Origin: Mangrovibacterium marinum
Lineage (GTDB): Bacteria > Bacteroidota > Bacteroidia > Bacteroidales > Prolixibacteraceae
Reading direction: 5' to 3'
Assembly (NCBI RefSeq): GCF_003046625.1
Contig: NZ_QAAD01000001.1
Coordinates: forward strand, 372,001-436,000
Length of the DNA: 64,000 nt
Shown: piece by piece, positions 46,373-56,663 of the stretch
Layout of the letters: every line of letters begins with the position of its first letter
How positions within the stretch are numbered: position 1 is the stretch's first letter
Program-made: the position numbers and the translations under genes
The notes under the pieces: generated by a model
What the model saw: only the letters and a program-made list of their open reading frames with translations
What the model was told of the DNA's origin: nothing
Databases searched by the model: none

Positions 46373-46506
46373 ACAAGCATTTCACAGAAGAACAATATTA
46401 TCATTTTTTGATTAAAAATGAAATGAATTGGAGAAACCATGGATTTGTCAATTAAACATTCAAAGAACGCACGGAGCTTGTTTCGCTCAAAAGAGCCAGA
46501 TACCCT

Positions 46507-46553
46507 TTATAAATAAAAGAGCAGAAGCAGCTCCGAAGAACTACCTCTGCTCT
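46507..46553 (-). terminator. Terminator between the two modules of the xylan locus
   Basis: AGAGCAGA and TCTGCTCT (46518-46525 with 46546-46553) form an 8-bp perfect stem around a 20-base loop, followed on the minus strand by TTTATTTAT. It lies 19 bases beyond the GH10 stop. Confidence 0.8.
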
Positions 46554-46571
46554 ATGGGAAAAATTGAAGGG

Positions 46572-48794
46572 TCAATATTGCAATTCGCCGGTGAAATCTT
46601 CGCTCACATCCCGGCCGGCCAGGCCATCGGCCGTTCCTTTGTAAGCATGTTTCCGGTTGTAATTCGCATCCCACAAGTTGGGCGATTCGTCAGGCAACCA
46701 ATACTCGTGTTCCTGCTCGTTATCCGAGATTCCCCAAATGGTGATGCCGTATTGTTGGGCAGCAGGAATAATCTCGCGGTACTGATCAATCACATACCGG
46801 TACATATCGGCCTGCGCCTCCAACTGCTCTGCTGTTGGAGAGGCTGTTCCCAGGCGGACATCCAGCTCGGAGATTTTAATCAGCTTACCTGAATCGGCCA
46901 GTTTCCGGAACATTTGACTGATCAGATCCTTATCCGAACTTACAGAAATGTGCATTTGCGTTCCGATGCCGTCCACCGTAGCTCCCTGCGCTTCAATATA
47001 AGTTACATAATCAATCAATCCCTGAAGCTTGGCCGGGCTGTATTCCAGATTATAATCATTGATGAACAGTTTATCGTCGGCATTGCCGTACTGACGGGCT
47101 AAATTGAAAGCCATTACGGCATAATCTTTACCAAGGTACATTGGCCACGAAAAATAATCGTCGGGTTCTTCACCGGCGGTGTAGTCATCAGAGCCATCAC
47201 GCACGTCGCCGCTTCCTTTCATCGGCTCGTTTACAACATCCCAAGCGTGAACATCTGCTTTATAATGGTCAACCATCCCGGAAATCCAGCTTTCCAGGGC
47301 ATCGCCAATAATTTCAGCTTTCTCTTCAGCGGTCTTCTCGATGATTGTGGGGCCGGAAGGCGCACCACCACCTTCAGCCTTGGCAAAAACAAGATCGTCA
47401 ATATGGTAAGTACAGGCAGTTTCGCCGAAGTCGAAGATGAACTTCGTGCGGTCAGCTTTCGAAGGGACAATCGTCTTTTGAATCTGGGTCCAGGTGGTTC
47501 CAACAGCAATGCCACCATAATAATCGCCGTTGTAATTTTCGCCCTGAATTTGCACCTGTAACACCGCACTCGTCGTCGCTTTCACCATAAATGTGCAGGT
47601 ATATTCAACACCCTGTTCCAGCGGCGATGCAAATGTATAAACCTGTTGCGCCTGGTAGTTGCTGGCCGCCGTTGGGTTGGTCAGCACCATGGCATAGCCG
47701 GTATCTCCGTAACCTTCACCGGCAGCCGAAACGGCACGAGTTGAGCCATTTCCCCAGCCACTCCAACCATCCAGGGTTCCGCTTTCAAAATCACCATTCG
47801 TAATTAAGTTGACAATTGTAGGTTCGGCATCCAAGTCAATAACCTTTATATTTTCAGCATCGATGTAATAAGTCACACCAGCGTCAATCCCCAAATCGAT
47901 ATAGAACTTAAAGCTGGTAATACCATTGGCAAAATCAGCGGGGGCTAATGTAATATTCACCTGTTGCCATTGGGTATTGGTATCGAAGTACTTCGTCCAA
48001 TTTCCTCCGGTATTATACCAATCCATCCATGGATATTGATTTTGTAGCGAATTATTGAATGAAATACGCCCCCGACCCGCTTGATCTGATTTTATAAAGA
48101 ACGAAACTTCGTAATTATGAGCCGGATCGACAATGACATCCGGGGTTCCAAGCTGCAAATCCCACTCATTTGCAGAACTGGCACCGGCAATGAGTTTAAT
48201 CGCCGAGGAAGAAGAAGATAAGCCATCTCCCTCAGCAAGGGTAATACCATCACCGGAATTCCAGGTAGCCCAGCCGCTAAAAGATCCATCTTGAATGCCT
48301 GACAGATCGAGCGCATTGGCTCCACCCGAAGCCGGAATAACCGTTGGCGCAATCAATCCATTCAGATAGCTGGCGTTCTGGTTTTGATGCCAAACCAAAG
48401 TATGTCCAAAAGTGCTCAGCCCGGCTTCTTTTGTTTTGGCAATGAAAGCGTCTACCGGCTCAAAGTCAATCGAGCCGTCCGACTCAACCATTGGTCCGTG
48501 CTTCATGGCGTAACCAACGGTGACTTCATCGAAATTGGCATTGGCAATCGTGCGGTAAGTTTCGTCTTTCATGTAAAGGTCCAACCCAACACCAACACCT
48601 AAGGTGAAATCGGTGTAGCTTTTCAGATCTTCGTAACGCTCAATTTTTTCGGCCAGCTCCAACGGAAGCTCGGCCACTGTCACTTCTCCCTTCGAGGGAT
48701 CCTTGGTCCAGTCCATGATCTGATCTTCGCAGGAGCTGAACATCATGGCCGCCAACGCGGCAAAGGGCAATATATTTTTGTAGTTCATCGTCAT
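46572..48794 (-). CDS. GH10 xylanase with two binding modules inserted in the barrel
   Basis: A 740-aa surface lipoprotein with C22 in FSSC. The GH10 barrel begins at about residue 55, is interrupted by two CBM4_9/CBM22-like beta-sandwiches (about 158-318 and 328-475), and resumes at about 490. The acid/base is E523 in WDVVNEP and the nucleophile E643 in ISELDV. This insertion is the hallmark of the outer-surface xylanase of Bacteroidetes xylan loci, where the modules hold polymeric xylan. It lies 11 bases after the surface glycan-binding protein gene and is the last gene of module 1. Confidence 0.97.
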   Translation of the reverse strand: MTMNYKNILPFAALAAMMFSSCEDQIMDWTKDPSKGEVTVAELPLELAEKIERYEDLKSYTDFTLGVGVGLDLYMKDETYRTIANANFDEVTVGYAMKHGPMVESDGSIDFEPVDAFIAKTKEAGLSTFGHTLVWHQNQNASYLNGLIAPTVIPASGGANALDLSGIQDGSFSGWATWNSGDGITLAEGDGLSSSSSAIKLIAGASSANEWDLQLGTPDVIVDPAHNYEVSFFIKSDQAGRGRISFNNSLQNQYPWMDWYNTGGNWTKYFDTNTQWQQVNITLAPADFANGITSFKFYIDLGIDAGVTYYIDAENIKVIDLDAEPTIVNLITNGDFESGTLDGWSGWGNGSTRAVSAAGEGYGDTGYAMVLTNPTAASNYQAQQVYTFASPLEQGVEYTCTFMVKATTSAVLQVQIQGENYNGDYYGGIAVGTTWTQIQKTIVPSKADRTKFIFDFGETACTYHIDDLVFAKAEGGGAPSGPTIIEKTAEEKAEIIGDALESWISGMVDHYKADVHAWDVVNEPMKGSGDVRDGSDDYTAGEEPDDYFSWPMYLGKDYAVMAFNLARQYGNADDKLFINDYNLEYSPAKLQGLIDYVTYIEAQGATVDGIGTQMHISVSSDKDLISQMFRKLADSGKLIKISELDVRLGTASPTAEQLEAQADMYRYVIDQYREIIPAAQQYGITIWGISDNEQEHEYWLPDESPNLWDANYNRKHAYKGTADGLAGRDVSEDFTGELQY

Positions 48795-48805
48795 AAGTTT
48801 TGAGT

Positions 48806-50206
48806 TTATTCTTCATCCGGGAAATCACTGTAGGCAGGCGTTACCAGTGAAACGATCCGCCAATTATCCGTGTAAACATCCACCGAGGTTTCAGCTGAAG
48901 GAAACTCAGTCTCACTGTCGCTGTCCTTACCGGTAATATTTTTCAGGGTAAAGTCAGAGTTTTCGAAGTAAAACCCGAAGTTTTTATAGCTGGACGTTTC
49001 ACGGGCAGTCAGCACATCGGCGAACGTAAAATCGCCATCGGCAAAACTGTAGAAATCTGTAAGCGGAATAGTAACCGTGGTCCAGCCTTCTGTTTGAAAC
49101 GGAACCACTTCGCCATCCACAACCCAGGGAACGTAGTTGTAGCAAAGGCCACTCCACTCGCCGCCATTGAAGCCATTCACAAGGCAGACTTTCAAATACC
49201 CCGATTCGGACCACGCCTCAGGCACATAAATATCAAACTGAAATGCGACTTCGTCCAACGGCGTACTTGCCGGAATATAGGGTGTCAGCTGTCCGCGCCA
49301 GTCATCACCCAAGTTTTCCTCCTCGTTGTAATTGCCGTAAGTCCACACTTCCGAGTTCCGGTTTTTGGCTGCCGGGAAGGAGGCAATCCGTGTCGGACGA
49401 TGCGGCACATAAGTTCCTTGTGATACATTTCCGACGCCAACGCCTGCTGATGCTAAATCTTCCGGTTTGATCATGCTGGCAGCAGTTCCCCAATAGCCGT
49501 GGGAGCCCATGCCATCAAAATCTAAAATCACGCCGTTTTTAAAGTTGAAGTAAGCCGGCGAATAGGCGCCACCATTGGAACATTCAATAAACAGCGATCC
49601 GCCTTCTTCCGAAACCCCATCGGGAACAGTCACGGTAAAAAATTCACCGTCTACGTCAGACTCGATTCCAGTGGTCACCTCCACATTGCCGGGGAACACA
49701 ACTTTGTTCACCTCGACCAGGCCGCTGCCATAAACCGTGATCGGCTCACCGGCCAAAGGCAAGGTGTTCGAGATGCTGGTGATCCCGGGAGCTTCGGCCC
49801 GGATCTCAAAATCAAATGTAACGTTGTAGTTGTCGTTCACCATCTGAATGGTATTGCGAAGTTCAGGATCAGCGTCAACGATCGGCGTTTCGCCCGATAC
49901 ACTCACGAGCATGGAATTATCAGAAACAAACACCGGGTTGAAATAAGTTGAATACCCATTGATATACAACTCTTTTAAGCCCGTAAAACCAGATCCCTCA
50001 ACACGTAACAACTGCCCCAAACGGGCAAAAGTTACTTCGCGGTCGGGTACTGTGGAGGAAGCGTTCTCCAAATAAATTTTACTGATTGTGATGGGCCCTC
50101 CTGTCGTGTCATCGTCTTCGCAAGCCGGGAAGAGCACACTGACAAGCAACAATCCCAGAAAAGCGATTGTGGCCCAGCGGTATTTTATTGAAAAGATGTC
50201 TTTCAT
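48806..50206 (-). CDS. Surface glycan-binding lipoprotein with IPT/TIG domains
   Basis: A 466-aa lipoprotein with C29 in LFPAC. Two IPT/TIG Ig-like domains (about 40-140 and 143-225; GSGF and GSGL motifs) act as a stalk, and the C-terminal half (about 230-455), rich in Trp and Tyr, resembles the ligand-binding domain of SGBP-B-type proteins. The position after SusD and before the GH10 xylanase matches the xylan-binding SGBP of Bacteroides loci. It should capture xylan at the surface. Confidence 0.92.
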   Translation of the reverse strand: MKDIFSIKYRWATIAFLGLLLVSVLFPACEDDDTTGGPITISKIYLENASSTVPDREVTFARLGQLLRVEGSGFTGLKELYINGYSTYFNPVFVSDNSMLVSVSGETPIVDADPELRNTIQMVNDNYNVTFDFEIRAEAPGITSISNTLPLAGEPITVYGSGLVEVNKVVFPGNVEVTTGIESDVDGEFFTVTVPDGVSEEGGSLFIECSNGGAYSPAYFNFKNGVILDFDGMGSHGYWGTAASMIKPEDLASAGVGVGNVSQGTYVPHRPTRIASFPAAKNRNSEVWTYGNYNEEENLGDDWRGQLTPYIPASTPLDEVAFQFDIYVPEAWSESGYLKVCLVNGFNGGEWSGLCYNYVPWVVDGEVVPFQTEGWTTVTIPLTDFYSFADGDFTFADVLTARETSSYKNFGFYFENSDFTLKNITGKDSDSETEFPSAETSVDVYTDNWRIVSLVTPAYSDFPDEE

Positions 50207-50226
50207 GTCAAATAGGTTTTAGTTGA

Positions 50227-51873
50227 TTAGAACAGATCGGTAATTCTCTCTTCGGTAAATTCGTAGTCAACAGGATCTTCCTTCAACAACGGGTTTTGTA
50301 CCACTTCCGATTCGGGATAAGGCAGCAGGAAAATGCTTGCATCGATTATGCCGATTGACCGGGATCCCGGATCCCGGCTATCGTCGTCGGTCAGCGTGTT
50401 GGTTGATGTGTCGTAGGTAAATGGATGAATCGTTCCCCGATCCTGCGCAATAATGTCGTTAATTACTTCCTGTCGTTCGTAATAAGCGCGACGAACCAGG
50501 TCGTACCAATACTGGCCCTCCATACACAACTCGATTCGACGCTCTTGATGAAGATTCTTGTCGGTTAGTTCCGTCAGGTCCTCCAGGCCGGCACGCCCAC
50601 GAAGCTCATTCACATAACCAAGTGCTGTTGCATCGGTTGTACTTGCCGAATTGCCTAGAACAGCCTCGGCATAATTCAGGTAAACCTCAGCTAAACGCAT
50701 CATATACGTGTTCAGGGCTGAGTTCATGCGGGCAATCTTCGGGTTATCCTTTGTTGAACCGGTAACGCCTTTTTTCACATTCAGCGCTGTTTCGGTTTTT
50801 TCGTAGGTATAGCCACCATTGGCTTTGTTGATTTCATCATAATGATCGCCGTAGCCCATCCAGGTTGCTTTCCGGCGTAAATCATCTGATTCGTATTGAA
50901 CCAAAATATCATAAGAAGCACGGGTCCAATAGCCCCAGGAAGCATCATCGCCGGTGATTTCGGAACCTGCAGCAAAATAGGCTTGCTGTGTGTTGATGAC
51001 GCCGTAACCGGTTGAATTATTCAGGTAGGGCACCCATTGAAGTGCAAAAATTGATTCCGAATTATTGTTATTCTCAATCATAAACAGGTCGGCATAGTCT
51101 TCCATTAGTTGGTAGGGGCCGTCATTTATGGCAACTTCGGCTGCTTTTTTTGCTTTAGCCAGATACTCTGCATCTCTTGTCCCGCTATTGGGGTTATCAC
51201 CCATGCCGGCAGCCGACAGGTAAATACGTGATAACATGGCGTAGGCGCTATACTTGGTCAACCGGCCGTCGTTAACAGCCTGGGCGGGCAGGTATTTTGC
51301 AGCGAACTCCAAATCGCGCATCACAAACTCGTAAACCTGATCAAGCGGGTTGGTATTCACAATGGGATTATTCACCAACTCATTCGGGTCCTCGCAAAGG
51401 ATGACATCTCCCCAAAGAGAAGCCAAATACCAATAGGCCACGCCTCGCATAAAACGCGCCTCAGCGATGTATTTGTTTTTAATTTCATCGTCAACACTAC
51501 TCCCCTTAATTCCGATTACAACCCGATTGGATTGTTGGATCACATTGTAAAAAGATTGCCAGGCTGAAACCAAAGGCCCTGTCAATCCGGTCTCGGTTAA
51601 ATCACTAAACGGGTAAATGTAATCGGAGTAGGGAGCATACAAGTTATAAGCGCGGCCATCGCCCAATCCATAATAGAATTTATCGTTGAAGTCGAACCAA
51701 ACCTTGTTATAAAGCGGCGCTGTTGCAGCCTGGAAGTCTTCCTCCGACTGGTAGAAATTTTCACCGGTAATTTGGTCGTTCGGCGAAACTTCCAGAAACG
51801 AATCACATGCAGTTGCAAGCAACGAAAACGCGATCGCCAAAGTGTATATCAATTTGTATGTTTTCATAATCAT
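50227..51873 (-). CDS. SusD/RagB-family glycan-binding lipoprotein (module 1)
   Basis: A 548-aa lipoprotein with C23 in LLATAC. The N-terminal DSFLEVSPNDQITGENFY segment, TPR core (EARFMRGVAYWYLASLWGDV) and C-terminal ERRIELCMEGQYWYDLVRR are typical of SusD. It pairs with the SusC encoded 13 bases upstream. An ATG two codons downstream is an alternative start. Confidence 0.97.
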   Translation of the reverse strand: MIMKTYKLIYTLAIAFSLLATACDSFLEVSPNDQITGENFYQSEEDFQAATAPLYNKVWFDFNDKFYYGLGDGRAYNLYAPYSDYIYPFSDLTETGLTGPLVSAWQSFYNVIQQSNRVVIGIKGSSVDDEIKNKYIAEARFMRGVAYWYLASLWGDVILCEDPNELVNNPIVNTNPLDQVYEFVMRDLEFAAKYLPAQAVNDGRLTKYSAYAMLSRIYLSAAGMGDNPNSGTRDAEYLAKAKKAAEVAINDGPYQLMEDYADLFMIENNNNSESIFALQWVPYLNNSTGYGVINTQQAYFAAGSEITGDDASWGYWTRASYDILVQYESDDLRRKATWMGYGDHYDEINKANGGYTYEKTETALNVKKGVTGSTKDNPKIARMNSALNTYMMRLAEVYLNYAEAVLGNSASTTDATALGYVNELRGRAGLEDLTELTDKNLHQERRIELCMEGQYWYDLVRRAYYERQEVINDIIAQDRGTIHPFTYDTSTNTLTDDDSRDPGSRSIGIIDASIFLLPYPESEVVQNPLLKEDPVDYEFTEERITDLF

Positions 51874-51886
51874 CTGTCGTTTTCAG

Positions 51887-54800
51887 TTAGAAGGTTACAT
51901 TTAAGCCAAACGTATAAATCCGGGGAGACGGGTACCGGGCATTGTCGATACCGGTCATCAACGCATCCTGGTTTGTCGAACCAATTTCCGGGTCATAACC
52001 GGAGTATTTGGTGAAGGTGTATACGTTTTGCAGGTTCGTATAAATTTTTAGGTTGTCAACTCCCAGCTTGTTGGTGAACGAGCGCGGGAAGTTGTATCCC
52101 AGCGATATACTTTGAATACGCAGATAGGAACCGTCTTCCACAAAGCGATCGCTGAAACGGAAGTTTGAAGTAGACGATGCCGAAGAAGCAGCCATCCGGG
52201 GCATGTAAGGATCGCCACCTACAATTTCAACATTGCGGTAGTCATTGGGGCCTTCCGAATCAATTAAATCCAGTTGGGCATACCCCAGTGCCGATTTCAG
52301 CAAGTTGGTATTTCCACGCGGGTTTTCGAGCCAGCGACGCTGATAGTTCACAACCTCGTTTCCATAAGAGCCGGTCAGGTAAACATTCAAATCGAAACCT
52401 TTCCAGGCAAACGAGTTCCCAATACCAAAGATGAAATCGGGTTCAGGGTTGCCGATAAATGTCCGGTCTTCCTCGTTGATCACACCATCTTCGTTCACAT
52501 CTTTAAATATGTAATCGCCAATCCACATACCGTTCTCGCCAATGGCCATATCTTCCGGAAGCGCTGTTGGCACAAGCTCGCCGGCGCTGTTTTTATAGTA
52601 GAAATCGGTAGCTTTCTCAAAGCGTCCAATCACTTTGTAACCGTAGAACTGCCCGATTGCCTCATCGACTGCTGTACGCGTCACAACTGTAATTTCCGAT
52701 CCTTCTTGTATGGTTTTATTGATGATGCTGGTTTCGGTATCCAGCGAGCGTACTTTGTTGCGGTTCATCGAGAAGACCAGGTTGGAACGCCATTGAAAGT
52801 CGCCTTTGTCGATATTCACCGTATTCAATGTTAACTCCAGACCTTTGTTTTCAAGCGAACCAATATTTACCCAAGGAGCCGATGTTGAACCTTGCCCCTC
52901 GGTTCCAACATAGCTGGGTAAGGGCAAAGCAAGCAACAGGTTTTTCGTCTTTTTGTAATAAACATCAGCGATAAACTCGATCCGGTTTTGGAACATATTC
53001 AAGTCCAAACCGATGTTGCTCGAATAGGTTGTTTCCCACTGCAATTCCTGGTTTGGAGTATTCCCGGCCAGCAGCCCGGTTCCCCAGTTTGTCGCAACGG
53101 AACTATAAGTGGCGGTATAAGAATAGGCATTGGCGGGTATATTTTCGTTACCAACGGTACCCCAGCCCAAACGCAGTTTCAGGTTATTAATAGTCGCGTT
53201 GTCCTTCAGGAAATCTTCATTCGAAACCTTCCAGGCCAAAGCTGCCGAAGGAAACCAGCCCCATTGGTTGTCGGGGTGAAATTTCGAAGAACCATCGTAA
53301 CGCAAGGTGGTCGTCAGCAAATATTTGTCGTTGAACGAGTAAAACAGACGTCCAAAAAAGGACGAAATGGAAGCTTCCCAACTATTATTAGAGTTGGTTG
53401 CTGTTGTGGCATCGCCGGCATCCAGGTCGGTTGCACCGTTGGTCAGGTAACCGGTCCTGGTTCCAGACAGGTATTCGTAGCGCGACTGTTGTATTTCCTG
53501 CCCCAGCATGAAGTTGATACTATGAACTCCAAATTCGCGGTTGAACGTCATTATATTTCGCCAGCTCCAGTATTTCGAAAAGCTTTTTGAACGGAAGCCT
53601 TCCCGAACTTCGTTTGATTTAGCCCCGAATGTATAGGTTGGGGTAAACTTGTAACCGTTGCCTACGCCATAGTCGATTGCATATTCGGTTCTATAGGTTA
53701 AACCTTTCAACAAGGTAGCTTCCATAAATGTGTTTGCCCGAATGTTAAACTTCTCATTTCGGTTATCTTTTAACATCGCTAAACCGACCGGATTATCCTG
53801 AACGTACTGGTCGGTATCAGGTCCATCAAAGGTGCCGTCGGGATTCCGAACAGCGATGTTCGGTGTTTGCTTCAGCGCATTTTTAATCAGGGAATCATCC
53901 GAAACGGTGGTCTTTTGTTTCGAATTACTAAACGCGAAGTTGATCCCGACTTTCATGTATTCCTTCACCTGCGTATCGAAGTTTCCGCGAAGGTTCAGGC
54001 GCTTAAACCCCGAACCAATGGCGATACCATCCTGATCGAGGTAACCAACTCCCATCGCATAGGCACTTTTTTCGTTACCTCCCGCAACCGAAAGGTTATT
54101 ACTGGTCATCATCGCGGTTGTAAACAATTCGTCCTGCCAGTCAGTGCCTTCACCCAACAAATCAGGACGAACAAAATTGTTGTCGTACTCCACGATCCCC
54201 ATCGCAGCGCGGTCATTTTTGTGCATCGCATATTCCCGCAGATTGAGCAGGTCAAGCTTTGTTGGCATTTCCTGCCAGCCCATATAGCCATCGTAGGTTA
54301 TCCGGGCTTCACCTTTTTGACCCCGTTTGGTTGTAATAATGATGACACCGTTTGCCGCACGCGAACCGTAGATCGCTGTTGCCGAAGCATCTTTCAAAAC
54401 ATCCATCGTAACAACATCCGATGGGTTAATCGAGGATAACGGGTTGGATGTTTCGGAAGAGGTAGAACCATCGATGATGACGCCATCGATCACATAAATC
54501 GGTTCGTTCGACAGGTTCAGGGAACCAATACCACGAATGCGGATTGACGAACTGGCACCCGGCGCACCACTGTTTTGCTGGACTTGTACCCCTGCGGCAC
54601 GTCCCTGCAAAACCTGGTCAACCGACGTGGTCACCGATTTGGAGATCGCATCGCTCGACACCGACACCACCGAACCGGTCAGGTCGCTGCGGCGCATTTG
54701 CCCGTAACCAACCACCACCACTTCGTCGATATCAACCAGCGATTCTTTCAGGACAACATCAAACAGGATTTGGTCGCCAACAACAATTTCCTGCGGCTCC

Positions 54801-55357
54801 ATACCTATAAAACTAAACAGGAGTATTGCATCTGAAGGAACCTGCAGGTTAAACCGACCATCCAGATCGGTGATCGTTCCTGCGGTCGTACCTTTCACAA
54901 CCACCGAAACACCCGGTAACGGAAAACCCTCCTTGTCGGAAACGGTACCCATCACCTTCTTTTGCTGTTGGTTTACTTTGGTGTTGTTCGGCTGTTCGTC
55001 GCCTTTTTTGATCACTACGATCCGGTCATCAATCTCGTACGAGAAACCGTAAGGTAGAAGAACCTGATCGAGAATCTGTTCAACTTTGGCGTTGGACAGG
55101 TCGACATTAACGGCCGGAATCTCCTTCAACATGTCAGAGCGGTACAGGAAGTAATAGTTGCTCTGATCTTCAATATTTTTCAAGACCTCCTCAACTTTCG
55201 CATTCCCCATTTTTATATTTAGGTTCGTCTGTTGGGAATATGCTGCGGCCGAGACCTGCAACAACCCCAAAATGAGGAAGAATAGTGTTAATCTCATCAT
55301 AAGATAGAGTTTTTGCCACCCGCTCCCAAAAGCAGGATTACATCGATTTTTTTTCAT
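51887..55357 (-). CDS. SusC/RagA TonB-dependent transporter with STN domain (module 1)
   Basis: A 1156-aa outer-membrane receptor, started at MKKNRCNPAFG (55357) because this leader aligns with that of the second SusC; an upstream in-frame ATG at 55396 would lie within the fecR-susC gap. It has a signal sequence, an STN domain (about 45-115), a carboxypeptidase-regulatory-like domain (about 135-210), the plug (GSRAANGVIII) and a barrel ending YTFGLNVTF. It imports xylan fragments and should signal to the adjacent FecR. Confidence 0.96.
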   Translation of the reverse strand: MKKNRCNPAFGSGWQKLYLMMRLTLFFLILGLLQVSAAAYSQQTNLNIKMGNAKVEEVLKNIEDQSNYYFLYRSDMLKEIPAVNVDLSNAKVEQILDQVLLPYGFSYEIDDRIVVIKKGDEQPNNTKVNQQQKKVMGTVSDKEGFPLPGVSVVVKGTTAGTITDLDGRFNLQVPSDAILLFSFIGMEPQEIVVGDQILFDVVLKESLVDIDEVVVVGYGQMRRSDLTGSVVSVSSDAISKSVTTSVDQVLQGRAAGVQVQQNSGAPGASSSIRIRGIGSLNLSNEPIYVIDGVIIDGSTSSETSNPLSSINPSDVVTMDVLKDASATAIYGSRAANGVIIITTKRGQKGEARITYDGYMGWQEMPTKLDLLNLREYAMHKNDRAAMGIVEYDNNFVRPDLLGEGTDWQDELFTTAMMTSNNLSVAGGNEKSAYAMGVGYLDQDGIAIGSGFKRLNLRGNFDTQVKEYMKVGINFAFSNSKQKTTVSDDSLIKNALKQTPNIAVRNPDGTFDGPDTDQYVQDNPVGLAMLKDNRNEKFNIRANTFMEATLLKGLTYRTEYAIDYGVGNGYKFTPTYTFGAKSNEVREGFRSKSFSKYWSWRNIMTFNREFGVHSINFMLGQEIQQSRYEYLSGTRTGYLTNGATDLDAGDATTATNSNNSWEASISSFFGRLFYSFNDKYLLTTTLRYDGSSKFHPDNQWGWFPSAALAWKVSNEDFLKDNATINNLKLRLGWGTVGNENIPANAYSYTATYSSVATNWGTGLLAGNTPNQELQWETTYSSNIGLDLNMFQNRIEFIADVYYKKTKNLLLALPLPSYVGTEGQGSTSAPWVNIGSLENKGLELTLNTVNIDKGDFQWRSNLVFSMNRNKVRSLDTETSIINKTIQEGSEITVVTRTAVDEAIGQFYGYKVIGRFEKATDFYYKNSAGELVPTALPEDMAIGENGMWIGDYIFKDVNEDGVINEEDRTFIGNPEPDFIFGIGNSFAWKGFDLNVYLTGSYGNEVVNYQRRWLENPRGNTNLLKSALGYAQLDLIDSEGPNDYRNVEIVGGDPYMPRMAASSASSTSNFRFSDRFVEDGSYLRIQSISLGYNFPRSFTNKLGVDNLKIYTNLQNVYTFTKYSGYDPEIGSTNQDALMTGIDNARYPSPRIYTFGLNVTF

Positions 55358-55364
55358 AAATTTG
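55357..55364 (+). promoter_or_regulatory. TAnnTTTG box opposite the susC start codon (module 1)
   Basis: TAAATTTG, an exact -7 consensus on the plus strand, begins opposite the A of the susC ATG, the same geometry as in module 2. No -33 TTTG is seen at the expected distance. Confidence 0.45.
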
Positions 55365-55370
55365 AGCTGT

Positions 55371-55442
55371 TTGAATCCAACATTTAGTGTTAACACTGAG
55401 TGTTCAAATGACGGGGAATGGTGCGAACATTTCCCGTTTTTT
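55371..55442 (+). ncRNA. Candidate DonS-like antisense sRNA in the fecR-susC gap (module 1)
   Basis: Plus-strand segment antisense to the susC leader. It carries the perfect palindrome AGTGTTAACACT, flanked by TTTGAA/TTCAAA, and ends in a 9-bp terminator stem (ACGGGGAAT 55411-55419 with ATTTCCCGT 55429-55437, one G-T pair) followed by T residues that overlap the fecR stop codon. No gene lies on this strand. The 5' end is inferred from the TAAATTTG box. Confidence 0.5.
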
Positions 55443-55443
55443 A

Positions 55444-56610
55444 TTACTCAATGCGAATAGAATTTCCGTTTACATATATTTTGATTTCGTTAGTTTTTGC
55501 AATTTTATTCAGGACCTCATTGATGTCGTCGTAGCGCATGAGCGTGCCGGTAAATCTCATCTGCCGGGCCCGCTGCGAAGCAAATACCACATCGCAGTCG
55601 TACCAGCGTTGCAGCGTTTTCATAATTTCCGAAAGCTCTTCATCTTCAAACATTAGCTTGCCCTTTCGCCACGAGATGTATGGCAAGGTTTCAATCTTCC
55701 GTTTTTCCAATATGTTTTCGTTTTTATTGAAGGTGCATTGTTCGTTCGGAACCAGTGTTTCCTGCACTTCAGGATTGTCCTTCAAACTAATGCGAACACT
55801 TCCCTGCACCAATGTTGTAGTAATGGTCTCGTCATTTTGATAGGCTTTCAGGTCGAACTGGGTCCCCAAAACCCGAATTTCGTGGTTGCCCGACCACACC
55901 CGGAAAGGCCGCTGCCCATCGTGCGTCACTTCAAAATAAGCCTGCCCCTGCAGCTCGACCGTGCGTTCATCATCAGCAAAACAAATCGGATATCGAATGG
56001 AGCTTTCGGCGTTCATCCAAACATGGGTTCCATCGGGAAGGGTCAGCACATATTCGCCGCCACGCGGCACGCGCAAAATATTGTACCGAAGCTCGCCGTC
56101 GGCAAGTTCGCCACCCGAATAAGCCAAACCGTTCTCGGTGTTCCGGATGATAATTCCATCTTCGTTTAAAGCCAGATTGCCCGAATTGGTGAGATCGTAT
56201 GTTCTGCCGTCGTCGAAAAACAAGGTTGCTTTGCCGCTGCCCGGTTTGATCAGGCTCACCTGCTTTTTGGTAATGACTTCGGGAGCCGGCTGGAATTGCC
56301 AAATCAAGACAGAAGAAACGAGGGCAACCAAAGCAGCGATTGACGCAGCGATTGCCATTTTCTGCACAAACTTCCGCTTTTTAGCCGAACGTTCGCGCCC
56401 TTCGAAAGAACGCCAGGCCCGATCCAATTCCGACTTGGAGCCGGTGAAAGCAGAACCGCTTTCGTAGTATCGCTTGACCTGTTGGTAATAGCTGCGGTGG
56501 GAAGAATCTTCCTTCAACCAGTCTTGCAGGTGCTTTTCTTCATCGGCGGTCAATTGACCGTGAACCGATTTCCAAATGATATTAATATCGATTGCAGGCT
56601 TGGGTGCCAT
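55444..56610 (-). CDS. FecR-type anti-sigma factor (module 1)
   Basis: A 388-aa inner-membrane protein: cytoplasmic sigma-binding part (1-80), one membrane segment (about 86-106), periplasmic FecR domain (about 180-275; VPRGGEYVLTLPDGTHVWMN) and a DUF4974-type C-terminal domain. It holds the ECF sigma inactive until its SusC signals substrate. It lies 53 bases after the sigma gene. Confidence 0.96.
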   Translation of the reverse strand: MAPKPAIDINIIWKSVHGQLTADEEKHLQDWLKEDSSHRSYYQQVKRYYESGSAFTGSKSELDRAWRSFEGRERSAKKRKFVQKMAIAASIAALVALVSSVLIWQFQPAPEVITKKQVSLIKPGSGKATLFFDDGRTYDLTNSGNLALNEDGIIIRNTENGLAYSGGELADGELRYNILRVPRGGEYVLTLPDGTHVWMNAESSIRYPICFADDERTVELQGQAYFEVTHDGQRPFRVWSGNHEIRVLGTQFDLKAYQNDETITTTLVQGSVRISLKDNPEVQETLVPNEQCTFNKNENILEKRKIETLPYISWRKGKLMFEDEELSEIMKTLQRWYDCDVVFASQRARQMRFTGTLMRYDDINEVLNKIAKTNEIKIYVNGNSIRIE

Positions 56611-56663
56611 TTTATAAGCTTTTTACCCCTGTGACACGCCCCGGTGGAAAACAGGTGACAAGC

